64,000 bases of DNA from positions 60,901 to 124,900 of the forward strand of contig NZ_JABFFR010000030.1 of NCBI RefSeq assembly GCF_013423485.1, written 5' to 3'. How positions within the stretch are numbered: the stretch's first letter is position 1; each line of letters opens with the position of its first letter. The position numbers and the translations under genes are program-made. This document shows, one piece after another, positions 1-8,325 of the stretch. The notes under the pieces were generated by a model. It did no database searches. It worked only from the letters and a program-made list of their open reading frames with translations, and was not told the DNA's origin. The DNA comes from Azospirillum oleiclasticum (GTDB taxonomy: Bacteria > Pseudomonadota > Alphaproteobacteria > Azospirillales > Azospirillaceae).

Positions 1-96
1 CTGCTGGTTGCCGTTGGCGTACAGCTGGTTGGAGTAGGACTCGTTCTGGCCGACGATGCCGATCCGGAAGGTGTCCAACGTCATGGTGCTGGTCAT
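1..96 (-). CDS. Unidentified protein, N-terminal 32 residues only (partial)
   Basis: The gene starts at an ATG at 96 and runs off the left edge of the window. The visible residues begin MTSTMTLDTFRIGIVGQ and continue with an N/Q-rich stretch. The short FRIGIVGQ strand could be the first beta strand of a Rossmann-like fold, but too little is present to assign a family. It lies 16 bases after the stop of the 181-residue gene at 113-658 on the same strand, so the two are probably co-transcribed. Confidence 0.55.
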   Translation of the reverse strand, partial: MTSTMTLDTFRIGIVGQNESYSNQLYANGNQQ

Positions 97-112
97 GCTG
101 GGCCTCCTCGGA

Positions 113-658
113 TCACAGGGCGTTGGAAACGATCGAGAACCCGACGAAGGGCTCGGCCAGATCGGCGTAGCTTTCGACCGTGTAGCGGTCCTTCAGATCA
201 TCCGGCAGATCGGTGAAGGCGGACAGCAGCATCGGCTTCGTGGTGGGGTCGGCGCGGAAGAAATACTGGTTCGCGTGCGGCGACGAGCGGTAGTAGGCGA
301 GCACGGCGGCGCGCAAGACGGCGGCGAAGGCGGCCGGATCCTGCGGGGCCGACGCCGCGGCGACGTTGCAGAGATTCGTCAGACTGTCATCGTCGCCGAC
401 CTGCATCACGTCGATGTACCGGTGCTCCAGCTTGGGAACGAAGACGCCGCCGCTCTCGGTCGCGAGCAGCATGTCTTCGTAGAGCTGGCCTTGGGTGAGG
501 ATGTAGGGGATGTTGAATTCGACGACATACTTCTTGCCGTCGAAGGAGAAGGGAACGCACTCCTTGTTGCGTTCAAGGGCGTAGACGCTGCCGACGATGC
601 CGGCCCCTCTCGCGTGTTTGAACATTTCGTTGGAAATGCCGGTTCGCAATGTCCGCAT
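113..658 (-). CDS. Uncharacterised 181-residue protein
   Basis: I do not recognise this family. The product has no signal peptide or membrane segment and looks like a compact soluble protein: MRTLRTGISNEM, then alternating hydrophobic stretches, a GKKYVVEFNIPYI segment and an LEHRYIDVMQVGDDD segment, ending in SIVSNAL. It is followed after 16 bases by the partial gene at 1-96, which suggests a two-gene or longer operon. The roughly 530 bases upstream are unusually AT-rich for this window and contain an inverted repeat at 744-770, so the operon probably has its own regulated promoter. Coding-strand composition and the clean stop support a real gene. Confidence 0.6.
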   Translation of the reverse strand: MRTLRTGISNEMFKHARGAGIVGSVYALERNKECVPFSFDGKKYVVEFNIPYILTQGQLYEDMLLATESGGVFVPKLEHRYIDVMQVGDDDSLTNLCNVAAASAPQDPAAFAAVLRAAVLAYYRSSPHANQYFFRADPTTKPMLLSAFTDLPDDLKDRYTVESYADLAEPFVGFSIVSNAL

Positions 659-1190
659 GTCGCCTTCCTTCGTTTCCCGGAGCCTTGGTGGAGGGTCATG
701 GCGCGGTGCCGTGTCCGGCGCTCCCGCCGGCCATTCGTTATTGGGAAAACTTAGAAAGATTAAGTTTTCCGCTTGTCTTCTTTGGCGAATTGAAAATATG
801 GTTCTGAGTCTTTAGTGTCAAACACCAAAGAAATAGTAATCAAACCAGACAATATTCGAATACAAATGTATCAACGGGTCTTTTTTGACATTACATACGT
901 ACGCCGAGGCGGCGGCCATCACTGTTTTTGTTGTTCATTTGTATGCGCTTTCGGCCGAATCATGGTGCCCGAACGGATCGAATCGGCCTTGCGAGGGCGA
1001 CCACTATGGGGAGCGCAGCCGGAAGCGGGCCGCAGCGCGATGCGCTCGGCCTTTTGACGACGTGTGACAGGTGGAGTATCGACGACGTTGTAGCGTGATG
1101 CGTGGCGCGGTCGGCAGGTTCGACGGGGACGTGATCGTCGCCATGCCCGGCGGCGGACCCGAGAGGAGCCCGCCCGCCGAACCGAAACGG
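659..1190. other. Long intergenic stretch, AT-rich in its middle part
   Basis: About 530 bases separate the 181-residue gene from the end of the hydroxyacid dehydrogenase gene. Roughly 730-900 is strikingly AT-rich compared with the rest of the window, consistent with a promoter region for the minus-strand gene. A plus-strand frame of 80 codons at 815-1057 crosses it, but its predicted product has no recognisable features and I do not call it. I see no RNA gene here. Confidence 0.5.
744..770. promoter_or_regulatory. 10-bp inverted repeat upstream of the 113-658 gene (possible operator)
   Basis: GGAAAACTTA at 744-753 and TAAGTTTTCC at 761-770 are perfect inverted copies separated by 7 bases. 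The repeat begins 86 bases upstream of the ATG at 658, in the AT-rich segment, a position suited to a regulator binding site. No run of T follows, so a terminator is less likely. The binding protein is unknown. Confidence 0.4.
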
Positions 1191-2159
1191 TCAGAGCAGC
1201 CGGTTCACCAGCGCGTCGCCGGCCATGAGCCGGTTGATGTTGCCGGCCATGGTCTCCTGGCGGCGGCGGATGGTGCCGGCAGTCCAGCCGGACATGTGCG
1301 GGGTCATGACGATGTTGTCCAGCTCATGGAAGGGCAGGCTGGACGGGTTCGGCGTCGGTCGGCCCTCGCCGGGGTAGACGTACCAGGTGTCGATGACGGC
1401 CCCGCCAATGCGACGGTCCTTAAGCGCCGCGTAGAGCGCGCCCTCGTCGATCACCGGGCCGCGCCCGACGTTGAGGATCACCGCGTCCGGCCGCATGGCG
1501 GCGAGCAGGCGTGAGTCCACGATGCCCGTCGTCTCCGGCACCAGCGGCAGCGACACCACGATGGCGTCGGCCGAGCCCATGAACTCTTCCAGTGCATCGA
1601 AGGTGAAGGAGCGGTCGACCAGGGCGGAGACGGGAACCGGGCTGCGGTTGGCAACCGTCACCCCCATGCCGAAGGCGTGGGCGCGTTCGGCGATGGTCCG
1701 GCCGATGTGCCCGAAGCCGAGCAGCCCGACGGTGGTCCCGCCCAGCTCCGTGCGCGGCCCATTCGGCGACCCCGACCAGTAGCGCCAGTCCCCCCGCCGC
1801 AGCCGCGCGTCGGCGTCGGCCAGCGGGACATGCCGCGCCAGCAGCGCCGCCATCACATACTCCGCGATGGCGTTCTCGTGACCGAAACAGTTGCAGAGCG
1901 CCACCCCTTCCGGCAGGGCGGCGGTGTCGATGGCGTCGGTTCCGGCCGCCGGGGCGTGGTAGAGCCGCAGCCGCTCCGGCCGCGGCAGCGTGTCCGTGAA
2001 ACGGACCCCGATGAGCACGTCGGCGGTGGCGAAGGCGTCCCGCTCTCCGGGCTGGTCCACGGCGTCGCCGACCTCCAGGATCTCGTGGCGGCCCGTCAGC
2101 AGTTCTTCGAAGCCGGGGCGGAACATGCGGGCGTTCTGCCCGTGGAAAACGATCTTCAT
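1191..2159 (-). CDS. D-isomer-specific 2-hydroxyacid dehydrogenase
   Basis: Predicted NAD(P)-dependent reductase of 2-keto acids or oxidant of D-2-hydroxyacids in the cytoplasm. The 322 residues have the family layout: a substrate domain at each end around a Rossmann domain with GFGHIG at 148-153, the NVGRGPV motif (catalytic Arg 233), a glutamate at about 265 and the C-terminal TPHMSGWT motif with catalytic His 288. It is the last gene of a minus-strand operon, 12 bases after the IdnD-like dehydrogenase, with a sugar-acid dehydratase and a TRAP transporter upstream. A 2-keto-acid reductase (glyoxylate/hydroxypyruvate-reductase-like) fits that context. The exact substrate cannot be read from the sequence. 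Confidence 0.85.
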   Translation of the reverse strand: MKIVFHGQNARMFRPGFEELLTGRHEILEVGDAVDQPGERDAFATADVLIGVRFTDTLPRPERLRLYHAPAAGTDAIDTAALPEGVALCNCFGHENAIAEYVMAALLARHVPLADADARLRRGDWRYWSGSPNGPRTELGGTTVGLLGFGHIGRTIAERAHAFGMGVTVANRSPVPVSALVDRSFTFDALEEFMGSADAIVVSLPLVPETTGIVDSRLLAAMRPDAVILNVGRGPVIDEGALYAALKDRRIGGAVIDTWYVYPGEGRPTPNPSSLPFHELDNIVMTPHMSGWTAGTIRRRQETMAGNINRLMAGDALVNRLL

Positions 2160-2171
2160 GGCATCTCTCCG

Positions 2172-3206
2172 TCAGCCGGCCAGCGTGAGCTGGACCTTCA
2201 TGGAGCGCGAGCGGTCGGCCGCAAGGTCGAAAGCCTCCCGCGCGCGGTCGAGCGGCAGGGTCGCGGTGACCAGCGGGCGCACGTCGATGCGGCGGCCGGC
2301 AATCAGCTCCGCGGCCCAGGCGAACTCCGCGTCGAAGCGGAAGGTGCCGTGGAGCTGCAGCTCCTTGGCGACCACCATGTTCATCGGCAGCGGCACGTCG
2401 CCGCCCAGCCCCACCAGCACGATGGTGCCCTGGGGCCGGGTGACTTCCACCGCCGCGGCCAGGGCGCGCGGGTTGCCCGAGCATTCGAAGGTGACATCGA
2501 CCCGGCCCTTGTCGCGCCGGTATTCCGCAAGTCCAGCGTCATCGCCCGCGTTCACCGCCACGTCCGCTCCGATGCGGGTGGCGAGGGCCAGCGGTGCCGC
2601 CACCACGTCGGCCGCGATGATCTCCTGCGCTCCGGCGAAGCGGGCGGCCATGATGGTCAGGCAGCCGATCGGGCCGCAGCCGGACACCAGCACCCGCTTG
2701 CCGGTCAGGCTGCCAGCACGGGTGACCGCGTGCAGGCAGACCGACAGCGGCTCGGCACAGGCCGCCTCCTCCAGCGTCACCGTGTCGCCGACCGGGAAGG
2801 CCTGCGCCTCGGCGATGACGATCTCCTCGCGGAAGGCGCCCTGCACATGGGGGAAGCGCATGGCGCTGCCGTAGAAGCGCATGTCCAGGCACTGGTTGCG
2901 CAGTCCCTCGCGGCAATAGGCGCACTGCCCGCAGGGCACGCTGGGGTTCACGGTGATGCGGTCGCCCTGTGCCACCGCGGTCACCCCGGCGCCCGTCGCG
3001 GCCACGGTGCCGGCCACCTCGTGGCCCAGCACCATCGGCTCGCGCAGCCGGATCGCGCCGAAGCCGCCATGCAGATAGTAATGCAGGTCGGAGCCGCAGA
3101 TCCCGCCGGCGCCCAGCCGGACACGGACCTCCCCCGGTCCCGGATCGTCGCAGGCGATCTCCTCCACCCGCAGGTCGCGGGGGGCGTGGATGACGACGGC
3201 ACGCAT
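2172..3206 (-). CDS. Zinc-dependent alcohol dehydrogenase, L-idonate 5-dehydrogenase-like
   Basis: A 344-residue medium-chain dehydrogenase. Catalytic zinc ligands are Cys37, His62 and Glu63 (CGSDLHY, GHEVAG); structural zinc ligands are Cys92, Cys95, Cys98 and Cys106. The Rossmann glycine motif is VSGCGPIGCL. Expected chemistry is NAD(P)-dependent oxidation of a secondary hydroxyl of a polyol or sugar acid. The N-terminal segment and the HYYLHGGFG motif recall L-idonate 5-dehydrogenase, and pairing with a gluconate-5-dehydrogenase-like SDR next door supports a 5-keto-sugar-acid route. The start at 3206 is chosen because homologues begin at MRAVVIH; the open frame extends further upstream without coding sense. 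Confidence 0.85.
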   Translation of the reverse strand: MRAVVIHAPRDLRVEEIACDDPGPGEVRVRLGAGGICGSDLHYYLHGGFGAIRLREPMVLGHEVAGTVAATGAGVTAVAQGDRITVNPSVPCGQCAYCREGLRNQCLDMRFYGSAMRFPHVQGAFREEIVIAEAQAFPVGDTVTLEEAACAEPLSVCLHAVTRAGSLTGKRVLVSGCGPIGCLTIMAARFAGAQEIIAADVVAAPLALATRIGADVAVNAGDDAGLAEYRRDKGRVDVTFECSGNPRALAAAVEVTRPQGTIVLVGLGGDVPLPMNMVVAKELQLHGTFRFDAEFAWAAELIAGRRIDVRPLVTATLPLDRAREAFDLAADRSRSMKVQLTLAG

Positions 3207-3244
3207 GGATGTCCTCTCCCGAAGTCCGTTTCGCGGCGCGGCCG

Positions 3245-4012
3245 TCAGAGGACGGCCAGCATGCCGCCATCGACGTAGATGATCTGTCCGTTCACATAGT
3301 CGGACGCGGCCGATGCCAGGAACACCGCGGCGCCGACCAACTCCTCCGGCCGGCCCCAGCGGCGCGACGGCGTGCGGCCCTTGACCCAGGCGTCGAAGGC
3401 CGGGTTGTCCACCAGCGCCTGGTTCATGTCGGTCAGCATGTAGCCGGGGCCGATGGCGTTGGCCTGGATGCCGTGCTCCGCCCATTCGGCGGTCATGGCG
3501 CGGGTCAGCATCTTGATGCCACCCTTCGCCACCGTGTACGGCGCCACCGTCGCCCGCGCCGCGTCGCTGGTCAGCGAGCCGATGTTGATGACCTTGCCGC
3601 GCCCGCGCGGGATCATCCGGCGCGCCGCCTCCCGCCCGATGACGAAGGCGCTGGTCAGGTTGATCTCCAGCACCCGGCGCCAGTCGTCGGTCGCCAGTTC
3701 CACCATCGGGCGGCGGAGCTGGATGCCGGCGTTGTTGACCAGGATGTCGACCGCGATCCCCGCGGCGTCCAGCCGCTCGAAGGCGGCGGCGATGGCCGCC
3801 TCGTCGGTCACGTCGAAGCAGGCCTCGTGCGCCGTGTGGCCGGCGTCGCGGAAGGCCGCCGCCGCCGCCGACAGCCGGCCCGGATCGGCGCCGTTCAGAA
3901 CGATGGCGGCGCCGGCCTCGGCCAGGCCCCGCGCCATGGCGTTGCCGAGGCCGCGGGACGAGCCGGTGACCAGGGCGGTGCGGCCCCGCAGGTCGAACAG
4001 CGTGGTGGACAT
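3245..4012 (-). CDS. Short-chain dehydrogenase, gluconate 5-dehydrogenase-like
   Basis: A 255-residue classical SDR. The cofactor motif TGSSRGLG is at 16-23, NNAG at 93-96, and the catalytic triad is Ser146, Tyr159 and Lys163 (YTVAK). The N-terminal FDLRGRTALVTGSSRGLG and the AIGPGYMLTDMN segment are typical of IdnO/Gno-type enzymes that interconvert 5-keto-gluconate and gluconate. It lies between the IdnD-like gene (38 bases) and the enolase-superfamily dehydratase (14 bases) in one operon. The assignment to the gluconate 5-dehydrogenase subgroup is by family resemblance; the true sugar acid may differ. Confidence 0.85.
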   Translation of the reverse strand: MSTTLFDLRGRTALVTGSSRGLGNAMARGLAEAGAAIVLNGADPGRLSAAAAAFRDAGHTAHEACFDVTDEAAIAAAFERLDAAGIAVDILVNNAGIQLRRPMVELATDDWRRVLEINLTSAFVIGREAARRMIPRGRGKVINIGSLTSDAARATVAPYTVAKGGIKMLTRAMTAEWAEHGIQANAIGPGYMLTDMNQALVDNPAFDAWVKGRTPSRRWGRPEELVGAAVFLASAASDYVNGQIIYVDGGMLAVL

Positions 4013-4026
4013 GGCGGCGCTCTCCA

Positions 4027-5226
4027 TCACAGGGCGGAGCGGCGGACGGTCAGGTCCGGCCGCTCGAACACGGCGGGCAGGAGGTCGGTGCCCAGCCCCG
4101 GTCCCTCCATGGGGTGGACGAAGCCGTTCTCGATGTGGGGAACCTCCGTCACCAGCTCCTTGTACCAGCCGGTGTAGAACGCGCGCACGGATTCCTGGAT
4201 CAGCGTGTTGGGCTGGCTGAAGGAGGCGTGCACCGCCGCCGCGAACCCCACCGGGCCGATGCAGTCGTGCGGAGCGAAGGGGCGGTGCCAGGTCTCCGCC
4301 AGGGCGGCGATCTTGCGGCCCTCGGTCAGGCCGCCGCTCCAGCACAGATCGACCATCACCACATGGGTGGCGTCGCGCTCCAGCATGTCCTTGTAGGGCC
4401 AGCGCGAGCCCAGCGTCTCGCTGGCGCACACCCACACGTCGGTGCAGCGCGCGTACTCCGCTAGCGCCTGGGGCGAGTTCATGCGGATCGGGTCCTCGAA
4501 CCAGGTGGGCTTGTAGGGCTCCAGCGCCTTGGCGATCATCTTGGCGGTGGGCAGGTTCCACAGGGAGTGGAACTCCACCATGATCTCCATGCGGTCGCCG
4601 ACCGCCTTGCGGATCTTCTCGAACGGCTCGATGGCGGTCTTCATCTGCGCGGCTGAGATGTGCAGTCCCCCGGTTTCCTGGGCTGCGGGGTCGAAGGGCC
4701 AGATCTTCATGGCCGTGATGCCGCGCTCCAGCAGATCCTCGGCCAGCGCGTCGGCGCGGTTCATGAAGGCGTGCAGATCCTCGAACGGCCCCTCGCCCTG
4801 CCCGAGGTTCCAGTTCGACACCGGCCGGATGTTCTTGGAGCGCACATAGCCGTAGCCGGCGCAGGTGTTGTAGACGCGGATGCGGTCGCGGCAGAGGCCA
4901 CCCAGCATCTGGTGCACCGGCTGGCCGCAGACCTTGCCGAACAGGTCCCACAGCCCGATGTCGACCGCCGACGCCGCACGGTACTCCGCGCCGGTGCAGG
5001 ACTGCGCCATCGGCAGGTTGACCATCTCCTTGTTCAGCGCCTCGATGTGCAGCGGGTTGCGGCCCAGCAGCCGCTGGGCCAGCGTGTCGTGGATGTGGGC
5101 CTCCACCGCGCCGGCGCCGTAGAAGGTCTCCCCCAACCCGATCAGTCCGGTGTCGGTGTGGACGCGGACCCACAGCACATTGCTGAATTCCTCGGTGCGC
5201 AGGGTCTCGATGGCGGTGATTTTCAT
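4027..5226 (-). CDS. Enolase-superfamily sugar-acid dehydratase (mannonate dehydratase/RspA-like)
   Basis: A 399-residue mandelate racemase/muconate lactonizing enzyme family member. Magnesium ligands are Glu218, Glu244 (WFEDP) and Glu270 (ASETL), His320 (APHD) is a likely catalytic residue, and Lys174 lies in the MKIWPFD strand. Such enzymes remove water from acid sugars to give 2-keto-3-deoxy acids. The pairing with an IdnD/RspB-like zinc dehydrogenase resembles the rspAB arrangement of enterobacteria. The order dehydratase, SDR, ADH, hydroxyacid dehydrogenase downstream of a TRAP transporter indicates uptake and catabolism of a hexonate or hexuronate-derived acid. The precise substrate is not determinable here. 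Confidence 0.85.
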   Translation of the reverse strand: MKITAIETLRTEEFSNVLWVRVHTDTGLIGLGETFYGAGAVEAHIHDTLAQRLLGRNPLHIEALNKEMVNLPMAQSCTGAEYRAASAVDIGLWDLFGKVCGQPVHQMLGGLCRDRIRVYNTCAGYGYVRSKNIRPVSNWNLGQGEGPFEDLHAFMNRADALAEDLLERGITAMKIWPFDPAAQETGGLHISAAQMKTAIEPFEKIRKAVGDRMEIMVEFHSLWNLPTAKMIAKALEPYKPTWFEDPIRMNSPQALAEYARCTDVWVCASETLGSRWPYKDMLERDATHVVMVDLCWSGGLTEGRKIAALAETWHRPFAPHDCIGPVGFAAAVHASFSQPNTLIQESVRAFYTGWYKELVTEVPHIENGFVHPMEGPGLGTDLLPAVFERPDLTVRRSAL

Positions 5227-5262
5227 CGTCGGATCATCTCTCGAAGGACGGGCGTGCGCGGG

Positions 5263-6570
5263 TTACAGGATGACGCTCGGCAACCACAGCGCGATGCCGG
5301 GGAAGAGCAGGAGCAGGGCCAGTGCGAACAACTGGATCAGCATGAAGGGCCACAGCGACGCGAAGATCGTCTGAAGCGAGATCTCCGGCGGGGCGACGCT
5401 CTTCAGGTAGAAGGCGGCCGGACCGAAGGGCGGGCTGAGGAACGACACCTGCATGGTGACCGAGAACAGGATGCCGAACCACACGGGGTCGTAGCCCAGC
5501 GTGATGATGATCGGCACGAAGATCGGGATGCACAGCAGCAGGATGCCGATCCAGTCCATGAAGCAGCCGAGGAAGACGAAGATCGCCATCATCAGCAGCA
5601 CGGTGACGAAGGGGGAGATGTCGAGCCCCCGGATCAGCTCCGTCACGAAGGTCTGGCCGCCCGACAGGTTGTAGACGCTGATCAGCACCGCCGCCCCGAA
5701 GGTCACCCACAGGATGATACCGCAGGCGCGCAGCGTCTGGACCAGCGCCTCCTGGAGGAGGCGGACGGAGAATTCGCCGCGCAGCGCGATGATCAGGATG
5801 GTCAGGGCGACGGCGATGCCCGCCGCCTCCGTCACCGAGGTGACGCCGCCATAGATGCAGCCGAACACCGTGACGATCAGGGCGACGGCCGGCAGCACGC
5901 CGCGCACCAGCTTGTCCCGGTCCAGGCGGGAGATGGACTCCGGCGACGGGGCCGGGGCCGCCTTGGGGTCGAGCTGGCAGCGCGCCACCACATAGACCAG
6001 GTAGAAGCCGGCCAGCATCAGCCCCGGCACCACGCTGGCCATGAACAGCCGCTGCACCGAAACGTCGGCGGCCAGCCCGTAGACGATCAGCACGATGGAC
6101 GGCGGGATCATCGTCCCGAGCGAGCCGCCGGCGCACACCGTGCCGATGGCGAGCTTGGGGTCGTACTTCAGCCGCAGCATCTGCGGCAGGGCGACCAGCC
6201 CGAGCAGCACGATCTCGCCGCCGATGATCCCGCTGATCGCGGCGAGGATGACAGAAATCAGCAGCGTGATGATGGCGACGCCACCGCGCAGCCGCCCGAA
6301 GACGCTGTTCAGACAGTCGTACAGGTCACGCGCCAAGCTGGAGCGTTCCAGCAGCGACGCCATCAGAACGAACATCGGAACGGAGATCAGCACATACTCG
6401 GTCGCCAGCCCATAGACCGTCTTGTGGGCGATGGCGACGGCGTTGGGGCCGAACTGGATGTAGGAGACGAGGACGGCCAGGGCGCCCGCCGCGTAGGACA
6501 GCGGAACTCCGATCGCCATCAGGCCGAAGACGCCGAACAGCAGGACGGCGGAGACGAGTTGCACGGACAT
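5263..6570 (-). CDS. TRAP transporter large permease (DctM family)
   Basis: A 435-residue, very hydrophobic inner-membrane protein with about a dozen predicted helices, the DctM layout. It includes the conserved IPPSIVLIVYG stretch and a second symmetric half ending in a SPPFGPAAFYLK segment. It would couple sodium gradient energy to import of an organic or sugar acid delivered by the periplasmic protein encoded at 7138-8157. The neighbouring small permease ends 13 bases upstream, and the dehydratase gene follows after 36 bases, so transport and catabolism are one transcription unit. Confidence 0.92.
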   Translation of the reverse strand: MSVQLVSAVLLFGVFGLMAIGVPLSYAAGALAVLVSYIQFGPNAVAIAHKTVYGLATEYVLISVPMFVLMASLLERSSLARDLYDCLNSVFGRLRGGVAIITLLISVILAAISGIIGGEIVLLGLVALPQMLRLKYDPKLAIGTVCAGGSLGTMIPPSIVLIVYGLAADVSVQRLFMASVVPGLMLAGFYLVYVVARCQLDPKAAPAPSPESISRLDRDKLVRGVLPAVALIVTVFGCIYGGVTSVTEAAGIAVALTILIIALRGEFSVRLLQEALVQTLRACGIILWVTFGAAVLISVYNLSGGQTFVTELIRGLDISPFVTVLLMMAIFVFLGCFMDWIGILLLCIPIFVPIIITLGYDPVWFGILFSVTMQVSFLSPPFGPAAFYLKSVAPPEISLQTIFASLWPFMLIQLFALALLLLFPGIALWLPSVIL

Positions 6571-6583
6571 CGGGGGTCTCCGC

Positions 6584-7087
6584 TCAGAGCGCGCCGGTGT
6601 CGGCGCCGTCCCCGTGGGGGCGGCGCCGGACGAAGTTGACCACCGCCATCCCCGCCATCGCCGCGGCGATCACCACCAGCAACGGCTTCAGCACGGCCGG
6701 AATCGGCGGGTCCCACGCGGTGCCGTACAGCTCCCAGGTGACCATCGCCCGCCACGAGCTGGGAAAGCCGAACCAGGCGATGGCGCCGAAGAAGACCAGC
6801 GCGCAGGCCAGCGCCACCGCGTCGAACACCCGCCGCAGCCAGGGAGGCGACAGGTCGTAGAGGATGGAGATGCGCAGATGCTCGTCGCGGCGGACGATGT
6901 AGAGACCCGACCACAGGAAGACGATGGCGCTGAGGAACAGCGTCAGCTCGTTGGCCCAGATGGTCGGGGCGTCGAAGACGTACCGCGCCACGACCTCGTA
7001 CAGCGTCACCGCGACGATGGCGATGAAGATCCAGGCAGGCCAAGTCATCACACCGCGGTCGGCGGTGGGGGAGGGTTGGGAAGACAT
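6584..7087 (-). CDS. TRAP transporter small permease (DctQ family)
   Basis: A 167-residue protein with four predicted membrane helices and the DctQ-type VARYVFDAPTIWANELTLFLS segment. It forms the membrane complex with DctM and helps dock the binding protein. The start at 7087 (MSSQPSP) is preferred to an upstream in-frame start because the extra residues are polar and unlike the family and would run into the upstream gene. It sits 50 bases after the binding-protein gene and 13 bases before dctM. Confidence 0.88.
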   Translation of the reverse strand: MSSQPSPTADRGVMTWPAWIFIAIVAVTLYEVVARYVFDAPTIWANELTLFLSAIVFLWSGLYIVRRDEHLRISILYDLSPPWLRRVFDAVALACALVFFGAIAWFGFPSSWRAMVTWELYGTAWDPPIPAVLKPLLVVIAAAMAGMAVVNFVRRRPHGDGADTGAL

Positions 7088-7137
7088 GTCGGTGATCCAG
7101 GCTGGACGATGGTCGGGCGCGGAGGACAGGCAGCCGT

Positions 7138-8157
7138 TTACTTCAGCAGCCCGATTTTCTTCATGTAGCCGACATGCGATTCGTACGCCTTCCCGGCCAG
7201 CGGCGTCCGCTTCGACCAGTCCGCCCACACCTGCTGCGCAACGGCGCGGAACTTGCCGCGATCCTCGGCGCTCCAGTTGTGGATGGTCACGCCGGCCTTG
7301 GTCAGCTCGGCGGCGGCGGCTTCATCATCCGCGGCGGACTGCTTGGGCACCTCGGCGGCGATCTGGGCGACCGCTTTCTCCATGACCTTCTTGAGGTCGT
7401 CCGGCAGCGCCTTCCACTTGTCGAGGTTCACGGTCACATGCTCGATCGGCATGGAGTGGAAACCGGGCCAGGTGGTGTGCTTGCCCACGTCGTACAGCCC
7501 CAGCCCCTTGTTGACGGCCAGCGTCGAAGCGTCGGCGCCGGAGACCACACCGGAGCTCATGGCGGTGAACACCTCGCCGAACGGCATCACGACGGGGCCG
7601 GAGCCGAGCTTCTGGAAGATCTCCGATTCCATGCCCGGCGGCGAGCGGAACTTCCACCCCTTCAGGTCCGCGATGCCGGCCAGCGGCTTGGTCGAGCCCA
7701 GCGATTCGGGCGTGGCGACGAAGATCCCGATCAGGTGCATGTTGAAGCGGTGGTACAGCTCGTCGGCGATGGCGCGCCCGCCACCGTCGTTGAACCAGCC
7801 ATAAATCTGCTCGGCGTTGTCGTAGCCGCCCATCACGTCGCCGAAGAACTGGAAGGCGGCGTCCTTGTTGGTGACGTAGCCGGCCCCGGTCGCGTCGCCG
7901 TCGAGGATGCCCATGGATGCCGCCTCGAACACCTCGGTCGATTTCACCGCGGCGCTGCTGGTCAGCATCTCCACCGTGAGCCGGCCGCCGGACATCTCCT
8001 TGACCAGCCCGGCGAAGCGCAGCAGCGCCTTGCCCTGGAGCGAGTTGGCGCTGTGGTGCGTCTGGAACCGCAGCTTCGTCTCCGCCGAGACCGGCGAGGA
8101 CAGGGCGGTGCAGGCAATGGCGACGAGGCCCGCGGCAAGCGTGCGTGAAATCCGCAT
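7138..8157 (-). CDS. TRAP transporter substrate-binding protein (DctP family)
   Basis: A 339-residue periplasmic protein with a Sec signal peptide (MRISRTLAAGLVAIACTALS, cleavage probably after VSA). The DctP fold follows, with the conserved GWKFRSPPG segment whose arginine normally binds the substrate carboxylate. It begins the operon of transport and sugar-acid genes running down to 1191. The start at 8157 is chosen because it places the positively charged signal-peptide head directly at the N terminus. Ligand is inferred to be an acid sugar from the downstream enzymes. Confidence 0.92.
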   Translation of the reverse strand: MRISRTLAAGLVAIACTALSSPVSAETKLRFQTHHSANSLQGKALLRFAGLVKEMSGGRLTVEMLTSSAAVKSTEVFEAASMGILDGDATGAGYVTNKDAAFQFFGDVMGGYDNAEQIYGWFNDGGGRAIADELYHRFNMHLIGIFVATPESLGSTKPLAGIADLKGWKFRSPPGMESEIFQKLGSGPVVMPFGEVFTAMSSGVVSGADASTLAVNKGLGLYDVGKHTTWPGFHSMPIEHVTVNLDKWKALPDDLKKVMEKAVAQIAAEVPKQSAADDEAAAAELTKAGVTIHNWSAEDRGKFRAVAQQVWADWSKRTPLAGKAYESHVGYMKKIGLLK

Positions 8158-8243
8158 GATCGGAGGTTCCCTTCCCATGTGCGGCGTCGATTTCGTGCCG
8201 GCCCGCGATCCGGGGATCGGGGCCGGACGGGTGCGCCGGTATT

Positions 8244-8261
8244 GACATTTCGTGAAATATC
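8244..8261. promoter_or_regulatory. Near-perfect inverted repeat in the dctP/GntR divergent promoter region
   Basis: GACATTTCGTGAAATATC can be read as two 8-base arms around a central GT with a single mismatch. It lies between the divergent TRAP operon (start 8157) and the GntR-type regulator (start 8326). That is the expected place for the operator of this regulator. The regulator's own binding consensus is not known, so the link is inferred from position and symmetry. Confidence 0.5.
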
Positions 8262-8325
8262 ACTGTATCTCAGGGTATGCAACAGTTTTTGATCCCAATT
8301 GGTGGCACGTGATAGGGTCGGTCCC

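Noticed and set aside
815..1057. 80-codon plus-strand frame in the AT-rich intergenic region
   Set aside because: No family features, no convincing ribosome-binding site, and two overlapping frames of similar length exist; not enough support to call a gene.
1677..3278. Long plus-strand frame opposite the dehydrogenase genes
   Set aside because: It is antisense to two clearly homologous genes and its product is a low-complexity Gln/His/Arg/Gly-rich sequence; typical antisense artefact of high GC.
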